From the NCBI GenBank assembly GCA_903642325.1, contig CAHJWM010000028.1, forward strand, positions 1 to 64,000: DNA of 64,000 bases, in the 5' to 3' direction. The notes under the pieces are model-generated. The model did no database searches, was not told the origin of the DNA, and saw only the letters and a list, made by a program, of their open reading frames with translations. This stretch comes from Myxococcales bacterium (GTDB lineage: Bacteria > Myxococcota_A > Polyangia > Polyangiales > Polyangiaceae). Position numbers and translations under genes: made by a program. How positions within the stretch are numbered: position 1 is the first letter of the stretch; each line of letters opens with the position of its first letter. Below are positions 15,158 through 23,181 of the stretch, in pieces.

Positions 15158-17020
15158 ATGAATCCTCCGACGTTGCCCAGCCGCCTGCTGCCGTTTGCTT
15201 TTCACTTCTATCGGCAATTCCGCTGGACCTGCCTTGGTCTGGTCGTTTTCCCAGTGCTTAGCCGCGGCGCGTTTGCTTCGATTGCGTATGCTACGAAGCG
15301 GCTGACCGACGCCGTGCTGGCCATGCACGATCCCGCAGCGGAATCGGGGAAGCTGCTGGCGCCGTTCACACTGTTCGTGGGGCTGGTCGTGTCGCGCTTT
15401 GCGATGGACGCCGGAGCGTGGTTCAGCTCCTACAACACGCGATCGCCGATGTTGCTCCGCGTCAAGGAAGAGGTGTTCGCTTACACGCAGCGGCTTTCGA
15501 GCTCGTACTTCGAGAACACACTTTCTGGAAAGATCGCCCATCGCGCCATCATGCTGCCCGACCAGCTACTGCTGCTGTCCGACATGGTGGTGTTCGACTT
15601 CATTCCCGGCGCTTGTTTCTTCGCGTTCGTGGCCGCCTTCTTTTACCTCGCTAGCCCGCGGTTTTTGGCGGCGGCCGTCTTGGCCATCGCCACGTATTTC
15701 ACTGTCAGTCTTTTGGTTGGGCGGGAATGCACGCGGCGCGCGGCGGCGAGCAACGAGGCTAAAGCCGCGGTCACCGGGCGGATGGTGGACGTGCTCACCA
15801 ACATCCGGAACGTGTTCTTCTTCGCCAACCAACCGCTGGAAGACGAGCAGCTCAAGCGCTACACCGGTGAAGAGCTCGAGCGTCGCCGAGCGTCTTACCG
15901 CTCCGTCGTCCGCCTGCGCTGCGTCCAGTACGCGATGGACATCACGATGTGGATCGTGTTCGTCGGCGGCGCGCTGCATGCTTGGGTGCACCGCCTGATC
16001 GGCGCGGGCGACTTCGTGATGATTACGTCGCTCACGAGCTCGCTGCTTCAAACCGCATACAACCTCGGTCAACGGATCCCGGAGTTTTACGACCAGGTCG
16101 GCTCCGCTCGAGAGAGCATCGATACCCTCATCGTCCCGGCTACTGTCACGGACAAGCCGGGCGCGGCGGCCCTCGCGGTGACTCGCGGAGTCATCCATCT
16201 CGAGCGCGTTGCCTTCGCTTATGAGGTGCCAAAAGCAGACGACGCAAGCCGTTTGCGCCGCGTTGTCGAAAATTTCGAGCTGACGATCCATGCCGGGCAG
16301 CGCGTTGGGCTCGTCGGACCGAGCGGCGCCGGTAAAACTACGCTCATGGGCCTATTGATGCGCATGCACGACGTGACGGGCGGTGCGATACGCATCGACG
16401 GCACAGACGTTCGCGATGTCACCCAGGACAGCCTTCGGCACTCGATCGCGCTCATCCCCCAAGATACCACGCTGTTTCACCGCAACCTGCGGGAGAACAT
16501 CCGCTACGGGCGCCCCGATGCCACGGACGAGGAAGTCGAGCACGCGGCGCGCCGTGCGCACGCGCACGAATTCATCGTCGAGCAAGAGCACGGCTACGAG
16601 ACGATGGTCGGCGAGCGCGGGGTCAAGCTCTCTGGCGGGCAACGGCAACGCATCGCGATCGCGCGTGCCGTTTTGAAGAACGCGCCGATCCTGCTGCTCG
16701 ATGAAGCGACGAGCGCGCTCGATAGCCACAGCGAGCAAATAATTCAAAGCGCCATGCGCGAAGCGATGGCAGGCAAGACGGTGATCGCGATTGCCCATCG
16801 CTTGAGCACTGTGATGGATATGGACCGCTTGATCGTTCTAGATCGTGGAGTCATCGTCGCCGATGGTTCGCACGGCGAGTTACTTCGTCAAGGCGGCCTC
16901 TACGCTGAGCTGTGGCGCAAGCAGTCGGGCGACTTCAATCCCGTCGGGCGCCGCGGAGCGCTGCTTGATGCGACTTCAGAGCGAGTCGAGCCCGAATTGG
17001 CGCCAGCCGCGCTAGGATGA
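15158..17020 (+). CDS. ABC exporter half-transporter (TMD-NBD)
   Basis: About 620 residues: an N-terminal six-helix transmembrane domain (roughly residues 20-310), then a nucleotide-binding domain. The NBD has Walker A Gly-Pro-Ser-Gly-Ala-Gly-Lys-Thr-Thr (about 386-394), Q-loop in ALIPQDTTLF, signature LSGGQRQR (about 490), Walker B ILLLDEATSALD and the H-loop AIAHRLS. All ATPase residues are present. It resembles type IV lipid/peptide/drug exporters that act as homodimers. The ATG at 15158 puts the first helix at a normal distance; earlier starts add about 30 unrelated residues. The NAT gene follows after nine bases, so the two are an operon. The substrate is unknown. Confidence 0.92.
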   Translation: MNPPTLPSRLLPFAFHFYRQFRWTCLGLVVFPVLSRGAFASIAYATKRLTDAVLAMHDPAAESGKLLAPFTLFVGLVVSRFAMDAGAWFSSYNTRSPMLLRVKEEVFAYTQRLSSSYFENTLSGKIAHRAIMLPDQLLLLSDMVVFDFIPGACFFAFVAAFFYLASPRFLAAAVLAIATYFTVSLLVGRECTRRAAASNEAKAAVTGRMVDVLTNIRNVFFFANQPLEDEQLKRYTGEELERRRASYRSVVRLRCVQYAMDITMWIVFVGGALHAWVHRLIGAGDFVMITSLTSSLLQTAYNLGQRIPEFYDQVGSARESIDTLIVPATVTDKPGAAALAVTRGVIHLERVAFAYEVPKADDASRLRRVVENFELTIHAGQRVGLVGPSGAGKTTLMGLLMRMHDVTGGAIRIDGTDVRDVTQDSLRHSIALIPQDTTLFHRNLRENIRYGRPDATDEEVEHAARRAHAHEFIVEQEHGYETMVGERGVKLSGGQRQRIAIARAVLKNAPILLLDEATSALDSHSEQIIQSAMREAMAGKTVIAIAHRLSTVMDMDRLIVLDRGVIVADGSHGELLRQGGLYAELWRKQSGDFNPVGRRGALLDATSERVEPELAPAALG

Positions 17021-17029
17021 GAGGCTACA

Positions 17030-17836
17030 ATGGACTTAGCTGCCTACTTTCGTCGCGTTGGGTACCGGGGGCCCGAAGAGCCCAACTTGACGCTCTTGTC
17101 GGCTCTGACCGACGCGCATTCGCGCTCGATTCCGTTCGAAAACTTGGACGTGTTGCTCGAACGGCCGATCTCTCTACAGCCAGCAGCAGTGTTCCAGAAG
17201 CTGGTCGTCGATCAGCGCGGTGGCTACTGCTTCGAGCAGAACGGACTGTTCCTCGAGGTGCTGCGCGAGCTCGGCTTTCAGGTCGCCCCGATCAGCGCGC
17301 GCGTCCGGATCCATCGGCCGCGTGATTTCACGCCGCCACGCACGCACGTTTTCCTTCGAGTCGAGCTCGACGGAGAGAGCTGGCTCACTGACGTCGGCGT
17401 TGGCGCGCTCTCGCTCACGTCACCGCTGCGCTTGGCGATCGGCGCGGAACAGTCGACGCGGCACGAACCGCGTCGCATCATCGAGGAAGGCGCGCGCCTG
17501 TTTCACCAGGTGCGGTTTGGGGAGGAGTGGCACGACGTGTGCGAGTTCACGCTCGAAGAAATGCCGCCCATCGATCGCGAGCTCGCGAACTGGTACACGA
17601 GCGCGCACCCCGAATCCCATTTCAAGAACCGCCTGATCATAGCGCGGGCCGACACCGACGGTCGGCGCGTCTCCTTCCTGAACGATGAGCTCACTCTCCG
17701 GACAGATGATGGAGTGGCGACGACGCGCCGCATTGCTTCGGCACCCGAGTTGTTGGAAGTGCTGAAAGAGTACTTTGGCCTGAGCTTTCCCACCGGTACC
17801 CGCTTTGGAGGCTCCGGCAACCCATGGCCGGTGTAG
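17030..17836 (+). CDS. nat: Arylamine N-acetyltransferase
   Basis: A 268-residue NAT-family enzyme. It transfers an acyl group from CoA to arylamines or hydrazines through a Cys intermediate. The triad is intact: Cys67 in the RGGYCFEQN motif, His106 in THVFLRVEL and Asp121 in LTDVGVG. The N-terminal SIPFENLDVLL helix-strand element is also typical. Some bacterial NAT homologues act in polyketide or ansamycin chemistry, but nothing here indicates such a cluster. Only nine bases separate it from the ABC exporter, suggesting joint expression, perhaps detoxification (inference). Confidence 0.93.
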   Translation: MDLAAYFRRVGYRGPEEPNLTLLSALTDAHSRSIPFENLDVLLERPISLQPAAVFQKLVVDQRGGYCFEQNGLFLEVLRELGFQVAPISARVRIHRPRDFTPPRTHVFLRVELDGESWLTDVGVGALSLTSPLRLAIGAEQSTRHEPRRIIEEGARLFHQVRFGEEWHDVCEFTLEEMPPIDRELANWYTSAHPESHFKNRLIIARADTDGRRVSFLNDELTLRTDDGVATTRRIASAPELLEVLKEYFGLSFPTGTRFGGSGNPWPV

Positions 17837-18007
17837 CTGGTATCGTTGGTAAGCCTCGACCAGGGCTTTAGTCGAGCCGAGGTCGCCGCGAACGATTGAT
17901 TGCTGCTTTGCCGCTCGTTACGGCCTCTGCGGGCCTGCGCGGCTGGTTTGGGGTTTAGCGAAATGAAGTCGCGCGGCGCGATGAACACGGCCACCATCAC
18001 GAGCGCT

Positions 18008-18967
18008 CTAAACGGCGTGGCCGGAGTCGCGAGCGGCCAGCGGCACTGACCCACTGGGGGTCATCAGCGCCGGTGAAGTCGTGATCCCAGACGGAGCCCG
18101 ATCATCCCAATGGCGGTGAAGGCGCCTCGAGGCGAACATGCACAGTGAACCAACGGCCAACCCACTGATGACGTCGACACCGTAGTGCCAGCCGGTGGTC
18201 AATGTCGAAACCGCGATCAGCGCGACCCACACGATGCATATCGGGCAGAGGACCCGGATGCGACCGATGGTGAAGGCCGCCAACAGTGCGAGCATGACAT
18301 GCCAAGAGGGGAACGCGACGAAACCGGGAACGTCACCCATGTCGAGCAGGATGTGTGGCGCGCGCTTGAAACGCGACATTAATTCAGCGATCTCTGCCTG
18401 GCGAACACTGGCATCGACGCCCTCGACCAGCCACGGGCCAACCCCCTGCACGAACAGCAGGATGGCGACTGTCGCAAACAACTGCAGGACCAGAGCGACG
18501 AAGAGCTCCGACGACCAGCGCGCCTTTCTACAAAGAACCGGCACGTAGAGCGCGAGCATATTCGCCGGACGAAGCGAGATATAAACGAGACTACTCGCCC
18601 AGTCGATGCGCGGGTGGCGCCGTGCGAAGCGTGCCCAATCCGCGGCGTGGATTCCGAGCCGCGCATCCAGCAACGCCACGCTTCGATCGACGAGCGGCAC
18701 CGGCAGCCTGACCACGAGCGCGAGCGGCAAGTTCGCCAAGAGCCCGATGAGGATGCTCCAAGCCGTTATTTCCAAGAGCAGGCGGACTAATGGCGCCCGG
18801 TTCAGCCGGACCAACACGAGTAGGATGCCAAAGGTCGTGGCGAGAAACGCGACTGACGTCGTGACGGAAGAGATCGCAATGTCGACGCCGAGCCAACGAA
18901 GGGGCAGCACGCACGCCAGCATCAACGCGCAACTCCAAGTGAGGAATGTTCTAGCCGGCGTCGGCAT
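18008..18967 (-). CDS. PAP2-superfamily membrane protein, copy 1
   Basis: A 319-residue integral membrane protein with about eight hydrophobic helices. The PAP2-type motifs are FPSWHVM (about residue 215) and GWHYGVDVISG (about residue 260), which supply the catalytic His residues of lipid phosphatases and inositol-phosphoceramide synthase-like transferases. The first (K-x6-R-P) motif is not clear, so activity is uncertain. It overlaps the upstream paralogue by 17 bases and is the last gene of the leftward operon with a Flp-like pilin, prepilin peptidase and Ser/Thr kinase. The two copies share layout and motifs, indicating tandem duplication with divergence. Confidence 0.85.
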   Translation of the reverse strand: MPTPARTFLTWSCALMLACVLPLRWLGVDIAISSVTTSVAFLATTFGILLVLVRLNRAPLVRLLLEITAWSILIGLLANLPLALVVRLPVPLVDRSVALLDARLGIHAADWARFARRHPRIDWASSLVYISLRPANMLALYVPVLCRKARWSSELFVALVLQLFATVAILLFVQGVGPWLVEGVDASVRQAEIAELMSRFKRAPHILLDMGDVPGFVAFPSWHVMLALLAAFTIGRIRVLCPICIVWVALIAVSTLTTGWHYGVDVISGLAVGSLCMFASRRLHRHWDDRAPSGITTSPALMTPSGSVPLAARDSGHAV

Positions 18968-19919
18968 CCGAATAGTTCCTCAGTGATGCATGAACGGCAG
19001 ATACCGAATCGAGCTCCGGCTCGAACCGCGGGGCTCGCCGTAGCCGGTCGATCGTTGCCCAATAGCGATGGATTCGTTTCGAGGCGACTAGCGCCAAGCC
19101 CGCAACGGCTAGGCCAGATACAACGTCGACTCCGTAGTGCCAACCGCTGGTCAGGGTGGATAAGCCGAGCAGACTGGCCCACACCAATGCAGGTATGCGC
19201 GCGCCGCGAAATCTGCCGAGAGTGTGGGCCGAAAGCACCGCTAGGATGACGTGCCAAGACGGGAGAGCGATGAATGGCGCTGAACGGCTGACGTCGATGG
19301 CGAGTCTCGACCCGGACTCCAACGCGCGAAGCGCGTTCTCACAGTGCGCCTGCGCCGCGCTCACCGGGAAGTGGCCACCGACCCAGGGTCCGATCGCGCG
19401 GAGACGAGTCAGGATCAACAAGCTTGCGACGATGCTGAGCCCCAAGGCCAGCAGCAACTCAGACGTCCACGCCCGGCGTAGGGCCAGCGCCGGCAGTAAA
19501 ATGGCGATCACGCTGACTAAGTGGAGCGATTCGTACGACAGCGAAGAAGCTCGATTCAGCCAGGGATGCGCGCTCGTGAAATTCACGAGGGTCGCGACAT
19601 CGAAACCGAAAGTGACGTCGACCCGAGCCAGGGCTTGGTCCGCGTAGGCAGCTTTATGACTCAAAATCACGTGCATCGGAAAGTTGAATGTCGAGCTAAG
19701 GCCGATGCTCCATAGCGCCGCTTCGAGGCCCAACTGGATGGCTGGCGCGCGTCGCAGTCGCCTGTAAGCGAGCAACGACAGCCCGAGCACCAGCACAATC
19801 GAGGCTTGAACGAGGAGTGATCTCCCGCTGACGCTGAACCCTGCCAGAACCGCTGGCACACTGAACGCGCTCAGCGCTATACAGAGCAACGCTAAGTAGG
19901 GGCGCAGATGGGGACTCAT
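18951..19919 (-). CDS. PAP2-superfamily membrane protein, copy 2
   Basis: About 322 residues, strongly hydrophobic, with the same two PAP2 motifs as its downstream neighbour: LPSWHVILAVL and GWHYGVDVVSGLAV. Homologues are membrane lipid phosphatases or phospho-head-group transferases; the substrate is unknown. The ATG at 19919 forms an ATGA overlap with the kinase stop (19916-19918), so translation is coupled; a start at 20027 would lie inside the kinase gene. Its place between a kinase and a second PAP2 gene in a pilus operon is unusual. Lipid remodelling around the pilus machine is a possible role (inference). Confidence 0.85.
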   Translation of the reverse strand: MSPHLRPYLALLCIALSAFSVPAVLAGFSVSGRSLLVQASIVLVLGLSLLAYRRLRRAPAIQLGLEAALWSIGLSSTFNFPMHVILSHKAAYADQALARVDVTFGFDVATLVNFTSAHPWLNRASSLSYESLHLVSVIAILLPALALRRAWTSELLLALGLSIVASLLILTRLRAIGPWVGGHFPVSAAQAHCENALRALESGSRLAIDVSRSAPFIALPSWHVILAVLSAHTLGRFRGARIPALVWASLLGLSTLTSGWHYGVDVVSGLAVAGLALVASKRIHRYWATIDRLRRAPRFEPELDSVSAVHASLRNYSDADAG

Positions 19920-20977
19920 CCCTGCTCCTTTGGCCTTGGATTGCCGGGGAAAAGCGGGAAGTTCTCGGCGCGAGCCAGCTGCCGCGAGCGATGGACCAAG
20001 GGTGCATGAGCTAGCTCGAGCATCCAATCCTCCATGTCGGCCGCGGGCGCGGGAGCAATCACCCCGCGGAGCGCGACCGCCATTTCTAGAGCCGAGGCGA
20101 AGCGCGCGGCCGGGTCGTGAGCGAGGCCTCGGCGCACCACCCTTTCCAACTCGGCCGGCATGCGGCGCGCCAGCGCTCCGGGACCAGGTACCTCGCCAGA
20201 TACGACTGCCCTCAGCGTTTCAACGTCGCTTGCGCGTTGGAACAAAGGAGCGGATGCCAACAGCTCCCAAAGTACGACGGCCACTCCGTAAATGTCGCCG
20301 CGAAGACCCGGCCGCCGACCGAGCAGGTGCTCCGGTGCAAGATAATTGAGCTTGCCCTTGATGTGCCCCGTACGGGTGACGTTGCGCGACGTGCCTGCTT
20401 TGGCCACCCCGAAATCCGAGATGCGAGCCACCCCATCACTGCCCAGCAAGATGTTACGCGGCGAAACGTCCTGATGCACGATGCCGAGTGGCGCTCCGCT
20501 CGAGCTCGTCGCGGTGTGTGCTGCGTGCAAGCCGTCGAGTACATCGATGGCGAGGGCCACGCAGACCTCGATCGGGACCGAAGCTCGCGATTCACGCGCT
20601 TGCCGCACGAGGGCGGCGAGCGACTGACCGTGTATGTACTCCAGAATCAGTAACAGCTCGTCGCCATCTTCCAACACGTCTAGTGCAGAAACCACCTTTG
20701 GATGGCGGACATTGCTGAGCACGCTCATCTCTTCCCGAAACTTCGACACGAAGTCCAAATCGCGGGCCATCGCCCCGTGCACGCGTTTGATTGCTACGAC
20801 GCGCGCCGGTTCGGCGTTCGCTATGTCCCGACCCAGGTGAACGACACTCGAACCGCCAGACGTGATTCGGTCGAACAGCGCGTAACGCCCGACGATGCGA
20901 GGCGTCAGCGCGACCCATACGCTCGAGCTCAGCGGGAGCGCGGGGCCGTCGTCCGTCCATTGGCGGTCAGCGGGCAT
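19916..20977 (-). CDS. Hanks-type Ser/Thr protein kinase
   Basis: A 353-residue cytosolic kinase. The Gly-rich loop is SGGSSVVHLG, catalytic Lys64 is in VVAIKRVHG, and the catalytic loop reads His-Gln-Asp-Val-Ser-Pro-Arg-Asn (Asp170), with Gln replacing the Arg of HRD. The metal-binding DFG is at about 188, and the activation loop has Thr residues (Gly-Thr-Ser-Arg-Asn-Val-Thr-Arg-Thr). No membrane helix or sensor domain follows. A non-RD loop often means activity that does not need activation-loop phosphorylation. It is the third gene in the operon with the Flp-like pilin and prepilin peptidase. FHA domains in the facing Tad operon are plausible readers of its phosphothreonines. Confidence 0.92.
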   Translation of the reverse strand: MPADRQWTDDGPALPLSSSVWVALTPRIVGRYALFDRITSGGSSVVHLGRDIANAEPARVVAIKRVHGAMARDLDFVSKFREEMSVLSNVRHPKVVSALDVLEDGDELLLILEYIHGQSLAALVRQARESRASVPIEVCVALAIDVLDGLHAAHTATSSSGAPLGIVHQDVSPRNILLGSDGVARISDFGVAKAGTSRNVTRTGHIKGKLNYLAPEHLLGRRPGLRGDIYGVAVVLWELLASAPLFQRASDVETLRAVVSGEVPGPGALARRMPAELERVVRRGLAHDPAARFASALEMAVALRGVIAPAPAADMEDWMLELAHAPLVHRSRQLARAENFPLFPGNPRPKEQG

Positions 20978-21002
20978 CGTCAATCGCGTTCCAATCGTGG
21001 GC

Positions 21003-21545
21003 TCATTTCCATTCCAACGCGGCGACGACGGCCATCGCGGCGCAAATGGCGGGTCCGAAGCGAAGCTCGGTCAGCGCCTCGCCGACCGCCGACGCTCCCT
21101 CTTGCGACCGGCGAAATGGCCGGATGAGCAGGCGCAAGCTGCGTTTGACCGTGCTCATCAATACGCCTCTGTAAGCAAGGATCACGGGCGCGGCCAACAC
21201 CGCCACCATGAACGCGTACAGCTCGACGCGAAGCCCAATCGCAGGGCCGAGCAGCACGCCCAGACCGGTGAGGAGCTTCACGTCGCCCCCGCCCATGGCG
21301 CTGCTACGCCAGAGCAGCAACGGGATCAGCCCGCAAATCAAGGCGCCGGCGACCGTTTCCAGCAAGATCCAACCGACGTTCGGGTGGACCATGGTCGAGG
21401 CCTTGGCCACTACATGCGCTAGAGAACCCGCCAAGACGAGAGGATAAGTGATCTGGTTCGGGATTAGGCCGGTCCTGAAATCCAAGACTGCCGCCACGCA
21501 GGTTATTAGAAACGCGACCAACAACAGGATGTGAATTGCCAACAT
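21003..21545 (-). CDS. tadV: Tad-type prepilin peptidase (CpaA/TadV)
   Basis: A 180-residue membrane aspartic protease that cleaves Flp pilins and TadE/F-like pseudopilins. Asp22 in AAVLDFRTGLIPN and Asp88 in the GGGDVK motif are the two catalytic residues. About five to six membrane helices are predicted. It lacks the N-terminal methylase domain of PilD, as usual for TadV. The gene starts 12 bases after the Flp-like pilin gene and is followed by the kinase. It is divergent from the main Tad operon, which has no other peptidase in view. Confidence 0.93.
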   Translation of the reverse strand: MLAIHILLLVAFLITCVAAVLDFRTGLIPNQITYPLVLAGSLAHVVAKASTMVHPNVGWILLETVAGALICGLIPLLLWRSSAMGGGDVKLLTGLGVLLGPAIGLRVELYAFMVAVLAAPVILAYRGVLMSTVKRSLRLLIRPFRRSQEGASAVGEALTELRFGPAICAAMAVVAALEWK

Positions 21546-21557
21546 TTGCTCAGCTCA

Positions 21558-21788
21558 TCAAGGAAAGCTCGAATACAGAATGGTATGTCGAATCGAGTAC
21601 TCTTCGATGATGGACGGCCCGAGCACCGGTACGACGGCCGCGACGACGAGCACGCCCGCGAAGACCAGCAGCACTAGGTACTCGACCGTCACGCTGCCGC
21701 GCTGCTCTGACCCGAGTCGGTGCTGGAGTGTGGATGAGAGCACGTGAGCCCATTGAGCAATGACCGTGCCTGGCTGAGCCGGCGGCAT
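21558..21788 (-). CDS. Flp-like type IVb pilin, leftward copy
   Basis: A 76-residue prepilin-like protein. The ATG at 21788 gives a polar leader ending in Gln-Arg-Gly, the predicted prepilin cleavage point, then Ser-Val-Thr-Val-Glu with the key Glu at +5, followed by a hydrophobic helix (YLVLLVFAGVLVVAAVVPVLG) and a short polar tail. Earlier in-frame starts would add Arg-rich non-pilin sequence. It is first in the operon with the prepilin peptidase, unlike the two Flp copies in the rightward operon, and its tail is longer, so it may be a minor pilin. Confidence 0.75.
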   Translation of the reverse strand: MPPAQPGTVIAQWAHVLSSTLQHRLGSEQRGSVTVEYLVLLVFAGVLVVAAVVPVLGPSIIEEYSIRHTILYSSFP

Positions 21789-21982
21789 TCGATGATAAAT
21801 CAGGCCTAGTGCGGGTCGTGCGGGGTCTGAGACCCGACGCGCATCGGTTGCCGCAAAGCAGAGCTTGGCACCTCTCGGTTGCGCTTCCCGTCGCCGAGAG
21901 GGGCTCTGGCGCCGTTCTCGCCTGCTTTCGCCGACATCGACCCTAGCGTCGAGTTGGCATTCAACTTGCTCAAGGGCCGGGC

Positions 21983-22669
21983 ATGGTCGCTTCGAGCCTA
22001 ATTGCACTTGCCACTTGTGTGGCGCTTGCCGCGGCCTGCGCGCCTCACGACAACGTCACCGAGTTCAAGGTGCGAATGCTGGTGACGAACGTCCCCGGCG
22101 ATCCGCTCGTCGACGTCCCCATCTCGCTCGCCGGCAAGACTCTCGCGCGCACGGGTAAGGACGGCTACGCGAACCTGACCCTGCTCGGTCGGGAGGGCAT
22201 GCGCGCGGGCCTACGCGTCGAATGTCCACCTAACCATCGCCAGCCCGTCGAGCTGACCTCGGTGGGCCTATACGCCTACGCCGCTGCGGCCGAACCAGAG
22301 GTGAGAGCCATCTGCGAACAATTGCAGGTTAGCCAGGGCATCGTTGTGCGTTCGGTCGGAGCCGCGAACCTGCCGTTCGAGATCCGTGGACAGCGTGCAG
22401 GCTCGACCGACGAGTCGGGCATCGCTCACGTCCTTGCCGTGGGCGAACCAGGCGAGACGATCGACGTACTGTTCGATACCTCGGAGCGCGCTGATCTGCA
22501 GCCGGCAAACCCCTCCGTGCGAGTGCTGCTCGGCAATCACGACGATGTGGCACTCGCCGACCAGCGCTTCGAGCAGAAAGAGCTCCCGCGCAAGGCCAAA
22601 AAGCTCGGCCGCACCGCCAAAAAGCCGCTCACGCCGGCCCGCCAAGACGGACCAGTCCGCATTCGTTGA
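21983..22669 (+). CDS. Lipoprotein of unknown function preceding the Flp pilins
   Basis: A 228-residue protein with a signal sequence and Leu-Ala-Ala-Ala-Cys lipobox at residues 15-19. The mature part has two weak repeats resembling Ig-like or carboxypeptidase-regulatory-type beta modules, each with a 'Gly-Lys-Asp-Gly-Tyr-Ala' or 'Thr-Asp-Glu-Ser-Gly-Ile-Ala' turn, and a Lys/Arg-rich C-terminus. This suggests a periplasmic carbohydrate- or peptidoglycan-facing protein, but no catalytic motif is seen. It is 55 bases upstream of the major Flp gene and the likely first gene of the rightward Tad operon. Confidence 0.75.
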   Translation: MVASSLIALATCVALAAACAPHDNVTEFKVRMLVTNVPGDPLVDVPISLAGKTLARTGKDGYANLTLLGREGMRAGLRVECPPNHRQPVELTSVGLYAYAAAAEPEVRAICEQLQVSQGIVVRSVGAANLPFEIRGQRAGSTDESGIAHVLAVGEPGETIDVLFDTSERADLQPANPSVRVLLGNHDDVALADQRFEQKELPRKAKKLGRTAKKPLTPARQDGPVRIR

Positions 22670-22724
22670 CGATGCGTGCGGGCCGTAAACAACACAACAA
22701 CACACACAGAAGGAGAGACACGTT

Positions 22725-22916
22725 ATGCTAGCAAAAATTCGTGATCGGGTTGCCACCACTCAACTCGGAGAAAAAGGCGCCTCGTCGGTCGAGTACCTGA
22801 TCGTCGTCGGTTTGATCGCGTTCGCCGTTTATGCGGCGTTCTCCGCCTTTGGCACGACGGTGGCCGGCAAAGTGTCGGACGCATCAGGCAAAGTCGGTCA
22901 GATGCAAATCAACTAG
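22725..22916 (+). CDS. flp: Flp pilin (probable major subunit)
   Basis: A 63-residue Flp/Fap-type prepilin. A short basic leader ends at Gly-Glu-Lys-Gly, followed by Ala-Ser-Ser-Val-Glu-Tyr-Leu-Ile-Val-Val-Gly (Glu at +5 and the adjacent Tyr are hallmarks), a 20-residue hydrophobic helix and a small polar tail rich in Gly, Lys and Ser. Size and sequence are typical of the major type IVb pilin, which TadV cleaves before assembly. AGAAGGAGAGACACGTT gives a very strong ribosome-binding site before the ATG, in keeping with high expression. A stable hairpin directly follows the gene. Confidence 0.93.
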   Translation: MLAKIRDRVATTQLGEKGASSVEYLIVVGLIAFAVYAAFSAFGTTVAGKVSDASGKVGQMQIN

Positions 22917-22924
22917 CAGGGCCT

Positions 22925-22959
22925 GAGCCCAGCCCAGCAGTGATTGCTGGGCCGGGCTC
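22925..22959 (+). terminator. Stable hairpin after major pilin gene
   Basis: Left arm 22925-22939 pairs with 22945-22959 around a five-base loop, giving about 14 base pairs with one A/C mismatch. No U-run follows, so it is more likely a partial terminator or 3' stabiliser that raises flp mRNA over the downstream assembly genes than a full terminator. Confidence 0.6.
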
Positions 22960-22991
22960 ACTGCATCCTAGTCAGCGAATTGGATCAGGTG

Positions 22992-23159
22992 ATGGACTCT
23001 CCATCTCGACTTCGCCTCGGGCAAAGCGGCAGCGCTACCGTTGAATATCTCGTCGGGGTCATGGCCGTGCTTTTTGCTACTTGGGTCGCCGTGTCCATTT
23101 TTGGTTCGGCGGCAATCGAAGGCATCAAGAAGGCCGGTGGCGACTTGCTCGGCTTATAA
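22992..23159 (+). CDS. Second Flp-like pilin
   Basis: A 55-residue prepilin-like protein. The leader ends in Gly-Gln-Ser-Gly, then Ser-Ala-Thr-Val-Glu-Tyr-Leu with Glu at +5, a hydrophobic helix and a short Gly/Lys-containing tail. It lies after the hairpin and 22 bases before cpaB, so it should be expressed at a lower level than the first pilin; a minor pilin is likely. The ATG at 22992 is chosen to give a normal leader length. Confidence 0.85.
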   Translation: MDSPSRLRLGQSGSATVEYLVGVMAVLFATWVAVSIFGSAAIEGIKKAGGDLLGL

Positions 23160-23181
23160 AGATTGGGAAATACGTTCAACT

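Noticed and set aside
21866..21885. TGGCAC followed by TTGC, resembling a sigma54 promoter
   Set aside because: The gap between the GG and GC cores is two bases too long for sigma54 holoenzyme.
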